From NCBI GenBank assembly GCA_964439745.1, contig CAYTQK010000024.1, forward strand, positions 1-18,591: 18,591 nt of DNA. The letters are read 5' to 3'. The notes beneath the pieces were generated by a model. It was not told the origin of the DNA. It saw nothing but the letters and a program-made list of their open reading frames with translations, and ran no database searches. This stretch comes from CAYTQK01 sp964439745 (GTDB lineage: Bacteria; Desulfobacterota; Desulfobacteria; Desulfobacterales; Desulfosudaceae). Positions 1-7,272 of the stretch are shown piece by piece. The translations under genes were made by a program, and so were the position numbers. Numbering within the stretch: the stretch's first letter is position 1; each line of letters begins with the position of its first letter.

Positions 1-969
1 TCCCCGTTCCACCGTGGCCGTGATATCGGGATTGACCAGGCAGCAGGTAGCCGGAGAAATCAGGCTGCTATGCAACATCAGGTCGCGATCAACGCCCTTT
101 TGCCAGAGCCGCTCCCAGACGGCTTCCAGGCGCCCGGCCAGGGAATCCAGGGATTCTTGGGAAAAGGGATCGGTATTGGTCGGCACGATACCCCAGGCCA
201 GAACACCGCCCCGGTCCAGGAACCGCTTGATACCCTGGGCCGAGGCGGCCAGGATATCGCCGTTGGTGTAAACGTCCATGGCAAGAATATCCATATCCAG
301 GGAAAGAAGGAAATCCCAGTCCGGGTTGCCGCACAGATGAATCCCGCGGGGGCGGTCGATCATGGCGAAAAAGGCGTCCAGGTCCGCCTTGGCCTTGGTG
401 TCGCTGTAGCCGGACAAGGCGGAAAACAGGAACTGGAGTCCGGGTTCATCCACGAACATGAAGGCGTTGGCATTTTTCTGAATCAGGCGCTGCAGCTGCA
501 CATTGACCCGCCTGGCCATGAATTCGAACATGATCGGCCGGACGGTGTCGTCGAACAGGATGGGCCGGTCGTATTCATCGCAGACATTGAAACCGAAGCT
601 GACCGGGCCTTCCAGCTGTCCCCGGATGGCCGGGCGATCAGCCAGATCCAGTTCCAGGAAACGATGATATACCGCCGAGTACTGTCGGCTGACGTCAAAT
701 ATTTCCGGTGAATCCATGGCGGACAGGTAGGTCTCCAGCTCGGGCATGAATTTGTCATGGGAAAAGGAAAGGGTGCGCTTGTCCATGTCCAGGACAATGC
801 CGGGAAAATGCTCCGCCGCCTGGACATACATGTCTTCGTAATAGCTCAGGCGGGGCAGCTGCGGCCAGAAGGGGATGTCCAGGGAGAGGGCGCACTCCAG
901 GGCCCGGTCGATATCGGTGTGGGGCATGACGGCCATGGCCGTGGTCAGCAGGTTGCCGGGAATGGGCAT
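1..969 (-). CDS. UROD/MetE-like zinc methyltransferase family protein, 3' end cut by window
   Basis: The frame is open from an ATG at 969 to the window edge (323 codons, no stop), so the C-terminus is missing. The start has an AAGGAG ribosome site about 9 nt upstream. The protein resembles the (beta/alpha)8 barrel of the uroporphyrinogen decarboxylase / cobalamin-independent methionine synthase superfamily. It has a DEP motif at about 174-176 (MetE proteins carry a similar DEPA segment), an H-x-C pair at H211/C213, and a late Cys pair (C309/C310) in an SPATCC context. In MetE these positions bind the catalytic zinc that activates a thiol. There is no signal peptide, so it is cytoplasmic. A methyl transfer to a thiol or corrinoid is inferred; the substrate cannot be read from sequence. 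It lies just downstream of the hao terminator and shows no obvious promoter of its own in the short gap. Confidence 0.7.
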   Translation of the reverse strand, partial: MPIPGNLLTTAMAVMPHTDIDRALECALSLDIPFWPQLPRLSYYEDMYVQAAEHFPGIVLDMDKRTLSFSHDKFMPELETYLSAMDSPEIFDVSRQYSAVYHRFLELDLADRPAIRGQLEGPVSFGFNVCDEYDRPILFDDTVRPIMFEFMARRVNVQLQRLIQKNANAFMFVDEPGLQFLFSALSGYSDTKAKADLDAFFAMIDRPRGIHLCGNPDWDFLLSLDMDILAMDVYTNGDILAASAQGIKRFLDRGGVLAWGIVPTNTDPFSQESLDSLAGRLEAVWERLWQKGVDRDLMLHSSLISPATCCLVNPDITATVERG

Positions 970-1020
970 GATAATAATCTCCTTGGTGGCCGTTTTTCCG
1001 CGCCGTGTCTATTTCAGAAC

Positions 1021-1059
1021 AAAAAAACTCCCGCCCGGGAGCCTCTGGCCGGGCGGGAG
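1021..1059 (-). terminator. Rho-independent terminator of the haoCA unit
   Basis: A perfect 11-bp GC-rich stem (arms 1028-1038 and 1049-1059) with a 10-nt loop is followed on the minus strand by a run of seven T (1027-1021). It begins 24 nt after the haoA stop, so it should end the haoCA transcript before the methyltransferase-like gene. Confidence 0.9.
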
Positions 1060-1082
1060 GGGAGTCTGGCTGACAGATGTCA

Positions 1083-2492
1083 TCAGGGTTCCGGGGCGAA
1101 GATTGCCGGTGGTTTTTCCGTGCTGCCGGTGGCATTGGGATATTCTTTATACTGGTGGGCCTTCCGGTTTTCCGCCAGCAGGGATTCGGCCTCTTCCATG
1201 AAGGCGTTAAACCGCTTCTTGCATTCGTAAAAACCGTGCCACCAGGCGTAGTCCGGGGCCATCATGGCGGCACCCATGCGTGCCCGGCGGCCTTCATGAT
1301 GCCAGAGCTCATAGTATTCCACTTCCAGGGCCTCGTCAAAGAAGCGGCTGTCATCCAGCAGTCCTTTTTCGTAAAGCCGGTCCAGCATGGCCTTGGCCGG
1401 GGCAAAGTACACTTCATTGTACTCGGCCACCACTTCATCCATGGTCTGATAATGACCTTTGATCCAGGTATCGCCGTGGCACTGGCGGCAGACGGCCTGC
1501 ATCTTTTCCCGCTCCTTCTGCCAGTTGGTCGAAGCCGGAAAAGCGGCGAAATTTTCCGGCCGCACGGTCAGCGGGGCCTGCAGCTCCCAGGAGAGCCGCT
1601 CGGTGACATCATGGGTGGTGCGCACGGCACCGCTGCCGGACATGTGGCAGGTGGCACAGGTGGGTCCCCGGTAATCCACACCGGCGGACCAGGTGCCGGG
1701 GGCGGCCGTCCAGTTGTACTCATCCCCGAAGGCGGTGTAGATGTCGCCGTGCTTGGATTCCATGTAGATTTCCAGCTGGGGATGATCCGGCCCCAGGTGA
1801 CACTGGCCACAGGCCTCGGGCTTGCGGGCTTCCATGACGGAAAACCGATGGCGCGTGTGGCAGCTGGTGCAGCTGCCTTTGCTGCCGTCCAGGTTTATCC
1901 GGCCGACGCCCACGTTGGGCCAGGTGGCCGCGGTCAGGCCGCCGTCTTTCTTTTTCTCCAGGACTGTCCCGTGGCAATAGAAGCAGCCGGAAGTCCGCTC
2001 CACATCGCTGTTCATGCCGTCATTTAGCCAGGGGTCAATTTTCCAAATGATTTCCAGGGTATTGGCGTGTTTGCTGCGGCTGTATTGTTCGGCTTCGTTG
2101 GGATGGCAGCGGGAGCAGTCCTTGGGGGTGACCACGCCGCTGACCGGCACCCGGTAGCGGGGCCGGGCATAGGGATCGTCCTGGTTCTCGTACTGTTTGT
2201 CATGGGCCTGGTTGACATCGTCTGCGAATTCCTCGGTCTGATGACAATCGATACAGGTAATGTTGGCGCTGGCATGCCGGCTGTTGGCCCAGTCCGAGAA
2301 AAGGCCGGGATGTTCGCGCTTGTGGCATTGGATACAGGCCACTCCGGCATCGGAGATGCTGCGTTCGATGCGGAATTCTTTTTGCTTGGTCATGTCACTG
2401 GTATTTTCCGCCGCGGAAACGGCAGGACCGCCGCCAAACACCAGTGCCACCGTCAGCAGCAGACAGACCGTTAGGGAATGTTTCCTTTTCAT
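1083..2492 (-). CDS. haoA: Octahaem cytochrome c of the hydroxylamine oxidoreductase family (HaoA-like)
   Basis: A 469-residue protein with an AAGGAGGG ribosome site directly before the ATG. It has an N-terminal signal peptide (hydrophobic 8-22, likely cut after ASA near residue 27), so it acts in the periplasm. Eight CxxCH haem sites start at residues 53, 80, 126, 170, 208, 228, 279 and 335, the count typical of HAO. A T-H-D segment follows haem 7 (H294, probable active-site His), and the C-terminal region contains the family-like YYELWHHEGRRARMG stretch and a YAWWHG segment (415-420). There is no C-terminal membrane helix. HAO enzymes oxidise hydroxylamine in ammonia oxidisers; relatives in anaerobes that lack the haem-4-crosslinking Tyr are thought to reduce nitrite or hydroxylamine to ammonium. 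The haoC partner just upstream supports the reductive role. I could not align the crosslink Tyr position. Confidence 0.88.
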   Translation of the reverse strand: MKRKHSLTVCLLLTVALVFGGGPAVSAAENTSDMTKQKEFRIERSISDAGVACIQCHKREHPGLFSDWANSRHASANITCIDCHQTEEFADDVNQAHDKQYENQDDPYARPRYRVPVSGVVTPKDCSRCHPNEAEQYSRSKHANTLEIIWKIDPWLNDGMNSDVERTSGCFYCHGTVLEKKKDGGLTAATWPNVGVGRINLDGSKGSCTSCHTRHRFSVMEARKPEACGQCHLGPDHPQLEIYMESKHGDIYTAFGDEYNWTAAPGTWSAGVDYRGPTCATCHMSGSGAVRTTHDVTERLSWELQAPLTVRPENFAAFPASTNWQKEREKMQAVCRQCHGDTWIKGHYQTMDEVVAEYNEVYFAPAKAMLDRLYEKGLLDDSRFFDEALEVEYYELWHHEGRRARMGAAMMAPDYAWWHGFYECKKRFNAFMEEAESLLAENRKAHQYKEYPNATGSTEKPPAIFAPEP

Positions 2493-2549
2493 AGTCCCTC
2501 CTTACTATGTAACTATGTAAAAAAACAGGTTTGTCTCCCGATTCGTGAT

Positions 2550-3092
2550 CTATAACGGTTTAAACTGTTTATAGCGGTAGATCGGGGTGGGGTTGTGCAC
2601 CAGGTCGCGGTGACAGTCCACGCAGCGTTTTTCCCGGCCCGGCAGGGCGTATACCACTGCCCGGTGTGCCAGCATGGCTCCCCGCTTGCCGGGAATGTGC
2701 AGGATGTTGCGGTGGCATTTCATGCATTGCGAATTGTCAAACGAGGCATAGGCTTTTTCCCGGTTTTCCTGGTGGTCGTATTCCTCCATGAGAAAATGGG
2801 CAATGACGTCTTTGAGCCCGTGGATGGTTTTGGTGTAGAAAAAATCGACGGTGTCATGCGGAGCCGGCAGGTGACAGTCCATGCAGTCGGCCACGAATCC
2901 CTGGGCATTATTGACATGGGTGGAGGTCTTCCAGGTATTGACGGCAAAACGGATTTCATGGCAGGAGGCGCAGAACTGGGGGGTGGAGGTGCGGACCATG
3001 GTGTAGTAGGTCATGCTGAAGAGGGGAAAGCCCAGCACGATACCCAGGCCGATCAGGATAAGCGCCTTGGTTTTTTTGCTGAATCTGCGCAT
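2550..3092 (-). CDS. haoC: NapC/NrfH-family tetrahaem membrane cytochrome c (HaoC-like quinol dehydrogenase)
   Basis: A 180-residue protein. I chose the ATG at 3092 because it has a GGGAAGG ribosome site about 8 nt upstream and gives the expected short cytoplasmic N-terminus; a longer frame to 3128 has no such support. A single hydrophobic anchor (about residues 10-32) is followed by four CxxCH haem sites at 41-45, 70-74, 123-127 and 157-161, the pattern of NrfH/NapC proteins. These take electrons from menaquinol in the membrane and pass them to a periplasmic multihaem enzyme. The haoA gene starts 57 bp downstream on the same strand, so the pair is very likely co-transcribed and the proteins form one quinol-to-HAO electron path. 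Confidence 0.88.
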   Translation of the reverse strand: MRRFSKKTKALILIGLGIVLGFPLFSMTYYTMVRTSTPQFCASCHEIRFAVNTWKTSTHVNNAQGFVADCMDCHLPAPHDTVDFFYTKTIHGLKDVIAHFLMEEYDHQENREKAYASFDNSQCMKCHRNILHIPGKRGAMLAHRAVVYALPGREKRCVDCHRDLVHNPTPIYRYKQFKPL

Positions 3093-3139
3093 TGGCCACC
3101 TTCCCGGAACGATGGTGTGGGCGAACAAAGCAGTTTATT

Positions 3140-3168
3140 TTTTTATAAAAAGAAATTTGATGTGTCAA
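3140..3168 (-). promoter_or_regulatory. Candidate sigma-70 promoter of haoCA with overlapping inverted repeat
   Basis: On the minus strand a perfect TTGACA (-35, 3168-3163) is followed 17 nt later by TAAAAA (3145-3140); TATAAA at 15 nt spacing (3147-3142) is an alternative. The -35 is embedded in the inverted repeat TTTGA-N4-TCAAA (3156-3169), a candidate operator. It lies about 50-75 bp before the haoC start, in an 87-bp gap after the double-receiver gene. Confidence 0.55.
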
Positions 3169-3179
3169 AAGCAGGGCCG

Positions 3180-4145
3180 CTACCGGCAGCCCGGATTCTG
3201 TTTTCCCACAGTAGGGGTGGAGCTTCCGGACATACCGGCCCAGCGGCCAAGAAGCTGCTGCAGATCTTTCTGCTGGATGGGTTTGGCAATATAATCATCC
3301 ATACCGGCGGCAAGAAAAGATTCCCGGTCGCCGGAGACGGCCGAAGCGGTTACGGCAATAATTGGGATGCGTTGCTTTGTGCCGGCCTGAGTCTCTTCCT
3401 GCCGGATCCCGGCGGCCGCTGTCAGGCCGTCCATTTCCGGCATCTGTCCATCCAGTAAAATCAGATCCAGGGCGTTGCTGCAAAACGCCCGGACCGCATC
3501 CCGGCCGTTATCGACGACCACCACCTCATGTCCCATTTTTTCCAGCATCATCCGGATTACCCGCTGATTGAGGACATTGTCTTCGGCGAGAAGAATGCGC
3601 AGGCCCGGCGCCAGGGAAGAGCGTGTCTTTGTTCCGGCTGGCAAGGGGTCGGAACTCGCTGCCGCCGGTAGCCTGCCCGCCGAAAGCATCGAATCAGAAC
3701 AGGCCGAAGTGTGCCGGAGACCTCTCATCGCTTTTGCCAGGCATTTTTCCAATTCCGCCATCCTGACCGGTTTAAGGAGAAATCCCGCCGCCGGGAGCTG
3801 CCGTTCCGGTGAGTCGTGACTGCCCCGCTGGTCGGCTACCAGTATCAGGGCGGTTCTGGCCGCATCAGTTTGCAGGTGGATCCGGGCCACCAGGCCGCCG
3901 GCCTTGATACTGTCGCCGGTAATGTCCACCAGCACGGCGTCAAAGGCGTTTTTATCCGCTGCCTCGTTTGGCAGCAATCCCTGGACGGTGGAGATATCCC
4001 GGGCGCTTGCCAGCAGGCATCCCCTCCGGCGCAGGTGTTTTTCAATCATTTTCATGGTGATGGTCTGGTCGCCGGCCAGGAGCACCGTGATTCCGGCCAG
4101 GCGAGACTGCTTTGCCGGATCCGCCCCCTTGCTGATAAAATCCAT
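3180..4145 (-). CDS. Tandem double-receiver response-regulator protein without an output domain
   Basis: A 321-residue protein; the ATG at 4145 is preferred because of the AAGGGGGGAG ribosome site in front of it (an upstream ATG at 4235 has none). REC1 (about 18-137) keeps the phospho-acceptor Asp (D74, in VDITGD) and the conserved Lys (K125, LLKP) but has only part of the acidic pair (LLAGD). REC2 (183-302) is canonical: E188/D189, D232 in LLDGQMPEMDG, T266, K288. It resembles the receiver tail of BarA-type hybrid kinases cut free of its kinase. A linker rich in Ala, Ser and Pro (about 145-180) joins the two. It has no DNA-binding, enzyme or membrane segment, so it is probably a cytoplasmic phosphate relay or sink. 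It is divergent from the receiver-HisKA gene at 4540. Confidence 0.88.
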   Translation of the reverse strand: MDFISKGADPAKQSRLAGITVLLAGDQTITMKMIEKHLRRRGCLLASARDISTVQGLLPNEAADKNAFDAVLVDITGDSIKAGGLVARIHLQTDAARTALILVADQRGSHDSPERQLPAAGFLLKPVRMAELEKCLAKAMRGLRHTSACSDSMLSAGRLPAAASSDPLPAGTKTRSSLAPGLRILLAEDNVLNQRVIRMMLEKMGHEVVVVDNGRDAVRAFCSNALDLILLDGQMPEMDGLTAAAGIRQEETQAGTKQRIPIIAVTASAVSGDRESFLAAGMDDYIAKPIQQKDLQQLLGRWAGMSGSSTPTVGKQNPGCR

Positions 4146-4170
4146 TATGACTCCCCCCTTGATAATTGCC

Positions 4171-4198
4171 GCTTTAACCCGGTTGGCCGGGTAAAAGC
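4171..4198 (-). promoter_or_regulatory. Stable hairpin in the 5' leader of the double-receiver gene
   Basis: Arms 4171-4182 and 4187-4198 pair over 12 bp with a single internal mismatch and a 4-nt loop. On the minus strand it lies 26 nt before the ATG and ends just before the ribosome site, so it would sit in the mRNA leader. No T tract follows, so it is not a terminator. The rest of the gap between the two divergent genes (4199-4341) shows only a weak minus-strand promoter guess and nothing recognisable as a gene. Confidence 0.45.
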
Positions 4199-4341
4199 GT
4201 TCGTGCCGATGTACCCCCGTATATGCCCCACCCACAATGCCGCTCGATTCAAGGTGCCGTCAGGAAAAATTTTCCAGATTTTATTGATAACGGAGGTTGC
4301 AAGTTTTTACAACTGCTTTTTGGGGAATCGTTTATCCGCGG

Positions 4342-4371
4342 TGGTCATTAATGACAGGAACATGCTATAAT
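4342..4371 (+). promoter_or_regulatory. Candidate extended -10 promoter for the receiver-HisKA gene
   Basis: A perfect TATAAT (4366-4371) carries the extended -10 TG dinucleotide (TGCTATAAT). A moderate -35 match, TGGTCA, lies at 4342-4347 with 18 nt spacing. It predicts a start near 4378 and so a leader of about 160 nt before the gene at 4540. That leader contains a CCCCC/GGGGG hairpin (about 4419-4438) and a small open frame. Confidence 0.6.
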
Positions 4372-4402
4372 AATTTTTTACAGGAAGCAAAGAAAATTCG
4401 GG

Positions 4403-4528
4403 ATGATTGGAAATGAAACCCCCATGGAGAAACGGGGGCAGGAAGCAGAGCCGATAAGAGATTCGCAGCGTCCCTGCTGTCAGCCGGATTATCTCAATGC
4501 GGCCGCCGGTACGCCAAGACACCGATAA
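4403..4528 (+). CDS. Possible 41-residue small protein or leader peptide, upstream of the receiver-HisKA gene
   Basis: An ATG at 4403 opens 41 codons ending with TAA at 4526-4528, only 11 bp before the next ATG. The predicted peptide is hydrophilic, with an acidic first half, a Cys-Cys pair near the middle and a basic PRHR end; I recognise no family. Support is indirect: it lies after a good promoter, and the next gene has a weak ribosome site of its own (AAAAGAC), which would fit translational coupling. Against it, its own ribosome site is weak. It may be chance. Confidence 0.3.
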   Translation: MIGNETPMEKRGQEAEPIRDSQRPCCQPDYLNAAAGTPRHR

Positions 4529-4539
4529 AAGACAAGCCA

Positions 4540-5232
4540 ATGAAGATACTGATTGTCGAAGATGCCGCTGCCACCCGGAAGATGCTGGAAATATTGCTGA
4601 CCCGGTGGGGATATGAAGTCTTGACGGCAGAAGACGGGAGCCGGGCCCTGGAGATTATCAATGGTCCGGACCCGCCCCGGCTGTTTATTCTGGACTGGAT
4701 GATGCCGGAGGTCAGCGGTATCGAGTTGTGCCGCCATATTCGATCCGCTGCCACGGGAATCGAAAACGGGTATATTGTCCTGTTGACCGCCCGGGTCGAA
4801 ACCCGGGACATTGTCACCGGTCTTGAGGCCGGTGCGGATGATTATATTGCCAAGCCCTTTCACCCGGAAGAACTGCGGGGACGGATCGGTTCCGGCCAGC
4901 GGATCATCGAACTGCAGGATGCCCTGGACCGGCGCGGCCGGACCCAGGGGGTGCTGGAAATGGCCGGCGCGGTCTGCCATGAGTTGAATCAACCGCTGCA
5001 GGCAATCATGGGATATGCCAACCTGATGCTGATGGATATACCCGATACCAGTCCCCTGCAGGAAGGATTGCAGATCATCAAGCAGCAGGTCGACCGCATG
5101 GCCGAGCTGACCCGCAAGCTCATGCGGGTTACCCGGTATGAGACCCGGGAATACGTGGACGGGCATCGCATCGTGGACATCGACCGTTCTGCCGGCGAAG
5201 ATGCCGGGTGCGACCAGCCGGAAGAAGAATGA
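4540..5232 (+). CDS. Receiver-HisKA protein lacking a histidine-kinase ATPase domain
   Basis: A 230-residue protein. Residues 1-120 form a complete receiver domain: E7/D8, phospho-acceptor D52 in LDWMMPEVSG, T83, and K105 in AKPF. After a short helical linker comes a HisKA dimerisation/phosphorylation segment, with the H-box CHELNQPLQAIMGYANLML around H147 and a second helix to about 200. The protein then ends in a charged tail; no N, G1 or G2 box follows, in this or other frames, before the convergent gene at 5286. It therefore cannot phosphorylate itself. It may accept phosphate from another kinase, pass phosphate between D52 and H147, or act as a phosphatase. It pairs divergently with the double-receiver gene. 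Confidence 0.88.
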   Translation: MKILIVEDAAATRKMLEILLTRWGYEVLTAEDGSRALEIINGPDPPRLFILDWMMPEVSGIELCRHIRSAATGIENGYIVLLTARVETRDIVTGLEAGADDYIAKPFHPEELRGRIGSGQRIIELQDALDRRGRTQGVLEMAGAVCHELNQPLQAIMGYANLMLMDIPDTSPLQEGLQIIKQQVDRMAELTRKLMRVTRYETREYVDGHRIVDIDRSAGEDAGCDQPEEE

Positions 5233-5285
5233 ACCGGCCGGCAGGGGGCCTACCCGGCTGCCATGAAAGAAAAAAGCGGAGAGGC

Positions 5286-5546
5286 TCAGGTCTTGAAGAA
5301 CATGCCGATGATAATAAAAATAAGACCGATCCCCAGCAGGATCAGAGAAAGGTTGATATGGGCGAATTGCTCCGCCCAGGGGCGGACCGCAGGCCAGGGG
5401 ATACTTCCAATCCATTCCAGGCCTACCAGCTGATTGATGGTGAAAAACTTGAAATCCACCGAAGGCATCACCTTGGAAATCATTTGAAAAATAAACAGGA
5501 ACCCGGCGCCTACCCAGATGACAAAACCAATAACGGAATATTTCAC
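5286..5546 (-). CDS. Small two-helix membrane protein of unknown function
   Basis: An 86-residue protein. The GTG at 5546 is chosen because an AAGGAG ribosome site precedes it by about 8 nt; a longer frame from 5606 has no such signal. It has two strongly hydrophobic segments, about 5-24 (IGFVIWVGAGFLFIF) and 66-84 (LSLILLGIGLIFIIIGMFF), separated by an aromatic, Trp- and Pro-rich stretch that could lie on the periplasmic side. It ends in FFKT. I recognise no family. It is convergent with the receiver-HisKA gene (53 bp between stops) and has its own candidate promoter. Confidence 0.75.
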   Translation of the reverse strand: MKYSVIGFVIWVGAGFLFIFQMISKVMPSVDFKFFTINQLVGLEWIGSIPWPAVRPWAEQFAHINLSLILLGIGLIFIIIGMFFKT

Positions 5547-5636
5547 GCCTGTCTCTCCTTGCGAACGTCCATTAAGTTGCTGACTCATCCCGGATGGCCT
5601 GTACACAGGCGAACCGGAATCTCATTTTTATTAACA

Positions 5637-5665
5637 ATTATATTCCAGGTACGCGCAAAAAGCAA
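5637..5665 (-). promoter_or_regulatory. Candidate promoter of the small membrane protein gene
   Basis: On the minus strand a perfect TATAAT (5642-5637) lies 17 nt after a weak -35 (TTGCTT, 5665-5660). A short inverted repeat (5598-5611, GCCTGT/ACAGGC) lies between it and the GTG start and may be an operator or leader hairpin. Confidence 0.4.
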
Positions 5666-5758
5666 ATGGGAACATCCAGGCCGGAGCGTCCGGGCCGGCG
5701 CCGATGACCGGAAGTGTTTTTCTTTTGATCGGGAAATTGGCTGTCAATTGTTTCCGCC

Positions 5759-6868
5759 TTACCGGTTCTGTTTTTCCGGGAAAAGGGACCAGACCGAGTC
5801 CTTGTCGGCCCGGCAGACGCCTCTTTCGGTAATAAAGCCGGTGACCAGGCGGGCGGGAGTGACATCAAAGGCATAGTTTGCGGCCGGGCTGTCTTCGGGC
5901 ACCAGCCGGATGGTTTCCAGGCCGTTGCTGGACAGACCCTGGATGAACCGGACCTCATCCGGATCCCGTTCTTCTATGGGAATCTGTCCCAGACCGTCTT
6001 CGGTTTCCCAGTCAAAGGTGCTGGAGGGCAGGGCCACGTAAAAGGGGATGCCGTTGTCCCGGGCGGCCAGGGCTTTTAAATAGGTGCCGATTTTATTGGC
6101 CACGTCGCCGGTATAGGTGGTCCGGTCTGTTCCCACGATGACCATGTCCACCAGGCCGTGCTGCATCAGGTGGCCGCCGGCATTGTCTGTAATGACAGTA
6201 TGGGGGATGCCGTAGCGGCCCAGTTCCCAGGCTGTCAGGCGGGCGCCCTGGTTCAGGGGACGGGTCTCGTCCACCCAGACATGGATATCGATTCTGTTGT
6301 CAAAGGCGGCGTAAATGGGCGCCGTGGCGGTACCGTATTCAATGCAGGCCAGCCAGCCGGCATTGCAGTGGGTCAGGATGTTGACCGGACCGCTTTTCTT
6401 GGTGGCGCGGATTCCTTCAATCAGGGGCAGACCGTATTGACCGATTTTTCGGCAGTTTTCGGCTTCCTCGTCGGCAATGGTCAGGGCTTCCTGGCGGGCC
6501 GCAGCCACGCTGTCGGCCGGCGTTCCGGCCGTCTTCACCACCCGGCGGATCCGGTCGACGCCCCAGGCCAGGTTGACGGCAGTCGGTCGGGCCTTTTGCA
6601 GCCGGTCGCATTCCCTGTTGAATTCTGTGGTAAAATTGCCTGCCCCGGCGTTCCGGGCCGCCAGAAAGGCGCCGAACGCACCGGTGGCGCCGATCAGAGG
6701 CGCGCCCCGGACCAGCATCTGCCGGATAGCCTCAATGACATCATTGACGGTAACCAGGTCAACGATTTTTTCTTCATAGGGCAGCAGGCGCTGATCAATA
6801 ATCTGGACGGTCCGGCCGTCCTCTTTCAGCCAGATCGGCCGCCCGGTGCGGGAATTTCGACTTGTCAT
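5759..6868 (-). CDS. mtnA: Methylthioribose-1-phosphate isomerase
   Basis: A 369-residue cytoplasmic protein of the MtnA / eIF2B-alpha-like family, slightly longer than the usual 340-360. Motifs in order: RGAPLIG (54-60), NLAWG (99-103), ILTHCNAG with the catalytic Cys at 168, DETRP (200-204), NQGARLTAWEL (206-216), ITDNA (226-230), VGTDR with the catalytic Asp at 248, and GDVANKIGTY (254-263). MtnA converts 5-methylthioribose-1-phosphate to methylthioribulose-1-phosphate in methionine salvage, and can act on 5-deoxyribose-1-phosphate in a salvage bypass. An AAAGGA ribosome site precedes the ATG by about 10 nt. No other salvage gene (mtnB, mtnK, mtnN) is visible in the window. The coiled-coil gene lies 99 bp upstream on the same strand. 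Confidence 0.95.
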   Translation of the reverse strand: MTSRNSRTGRPIWLKEDGRTVQIIDQRLLPYEEKIVDLVTVNDVIEAIRQMLVRGAPLIGATGAFGAFLAARNAGAGNFTTEFNRECDRLQKARPTAVNLAWGVDRIRRVVKTAGTPADSVAAARQEALTIADEEAENCRKIGQYGLPLIEGIRATKKSGPVNILTHCNAGWLACIEYGTATAPIYAAFDNRIDIHVWVDETRPLNQGARLTAWELGRYGIPHTVITDNAGGHLMQHGLVDMVIVGTDRTTYTGDVANKIGTYLKALAARDNGIPFYVALPSSTFDWETEDGLGQIPIEERDPDEVRFIQGLSSNGLETIRLVPEDSPAANYAFDVTPARLVTGFITERGVCRADKDSVWSLFPEKQNR

Positions 6869-6967
6869 GAGGCAGTTCCTTTCATTATCAGCATGGCGGG
6901 GACGCAGGTCCGATTTTAACAGGACAATAGCATAATGATGTATCCGCTAGCCCGGATATTTGAGGAA

Positions 6968-7162
6968 TTATTCCGGCGCATCCCGGTCATTTCCCAGCTG
7001 TTGTAGCTGTTCTTTGCGGCGGGCCAGTTCTTCTTCCAGCCGCTCCAGTTCCTGGATGTGTTCCGGCCTGACCGAGTGGGGCGGTATTCGCTGCTCCTGT
7101 TCGGCCAGATCCTTTTCCAGCTGCCGGATTTCCTGTCGCAGTAAATTTTTCTGTTCATCCAT
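6968..7162 (-). CDS. Small coiled-coil protein of unknown function
   Basis: A 64-residue, highly charged protein made of two predicted coiled-coil helices (about 1-24 and 34-55, rich in Glu, Gln, Leu and Lys) joined by a RIPPHSVRPEH turn. The composition and heptad-like Leu spacing look like a real helical hairpin rather than chance. No membrane segment, Cys or signal peptide. The ribosome site is poor, so the start is less certain, but no other in-frame ATG lies nearby. It precedes mtnA by 99 bp in the same direction and may share its transcript. Confidence 0.7.
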   Translation of the reverse strand: MDEQKNLLRQEIRQLEKDLAEQEQRIPPHSVRPEHIQELERLEEELARRKEQLQQLGNDRDAPE

Positions 7163-7272
7163 CGTGGTTGCCCGATACTTTTTGTCTGGCGGTTATTTTT
7201 GCCATAAGCGTTTTCAATTGATGGCTGCCTTGTATTGGGCAGATTCGCCGGGTCTCATCGGCGCATGAGAAG

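Noticed and set aside
1077..2027. Plus-strand open frame of 316 codons opposite haoA
   Set aside because: haoA on the other strand has eight haem sites, a signal peptide and a strong ribosome site.
4413..4457. 14-codon frame in the leader of the receiver-HisKA gene
   Set aside because: Very short and basic, formed by a hairpin sequence; the overlapping 41-codon frame is the better candidate.
4378..4539. c-di-GMP (GEMM) riboswitch in the receiver-HisKA leader
   Set aside because: Looked for the conserved GEMM core and stems; the sequence does not match.
5240..5262. Terminator between the convergent receiver-HisKA and small membrane protein genes
   Set aside because: Only a weak imperfect stem (GGCAG/CTGCC) with no T run on either strand.
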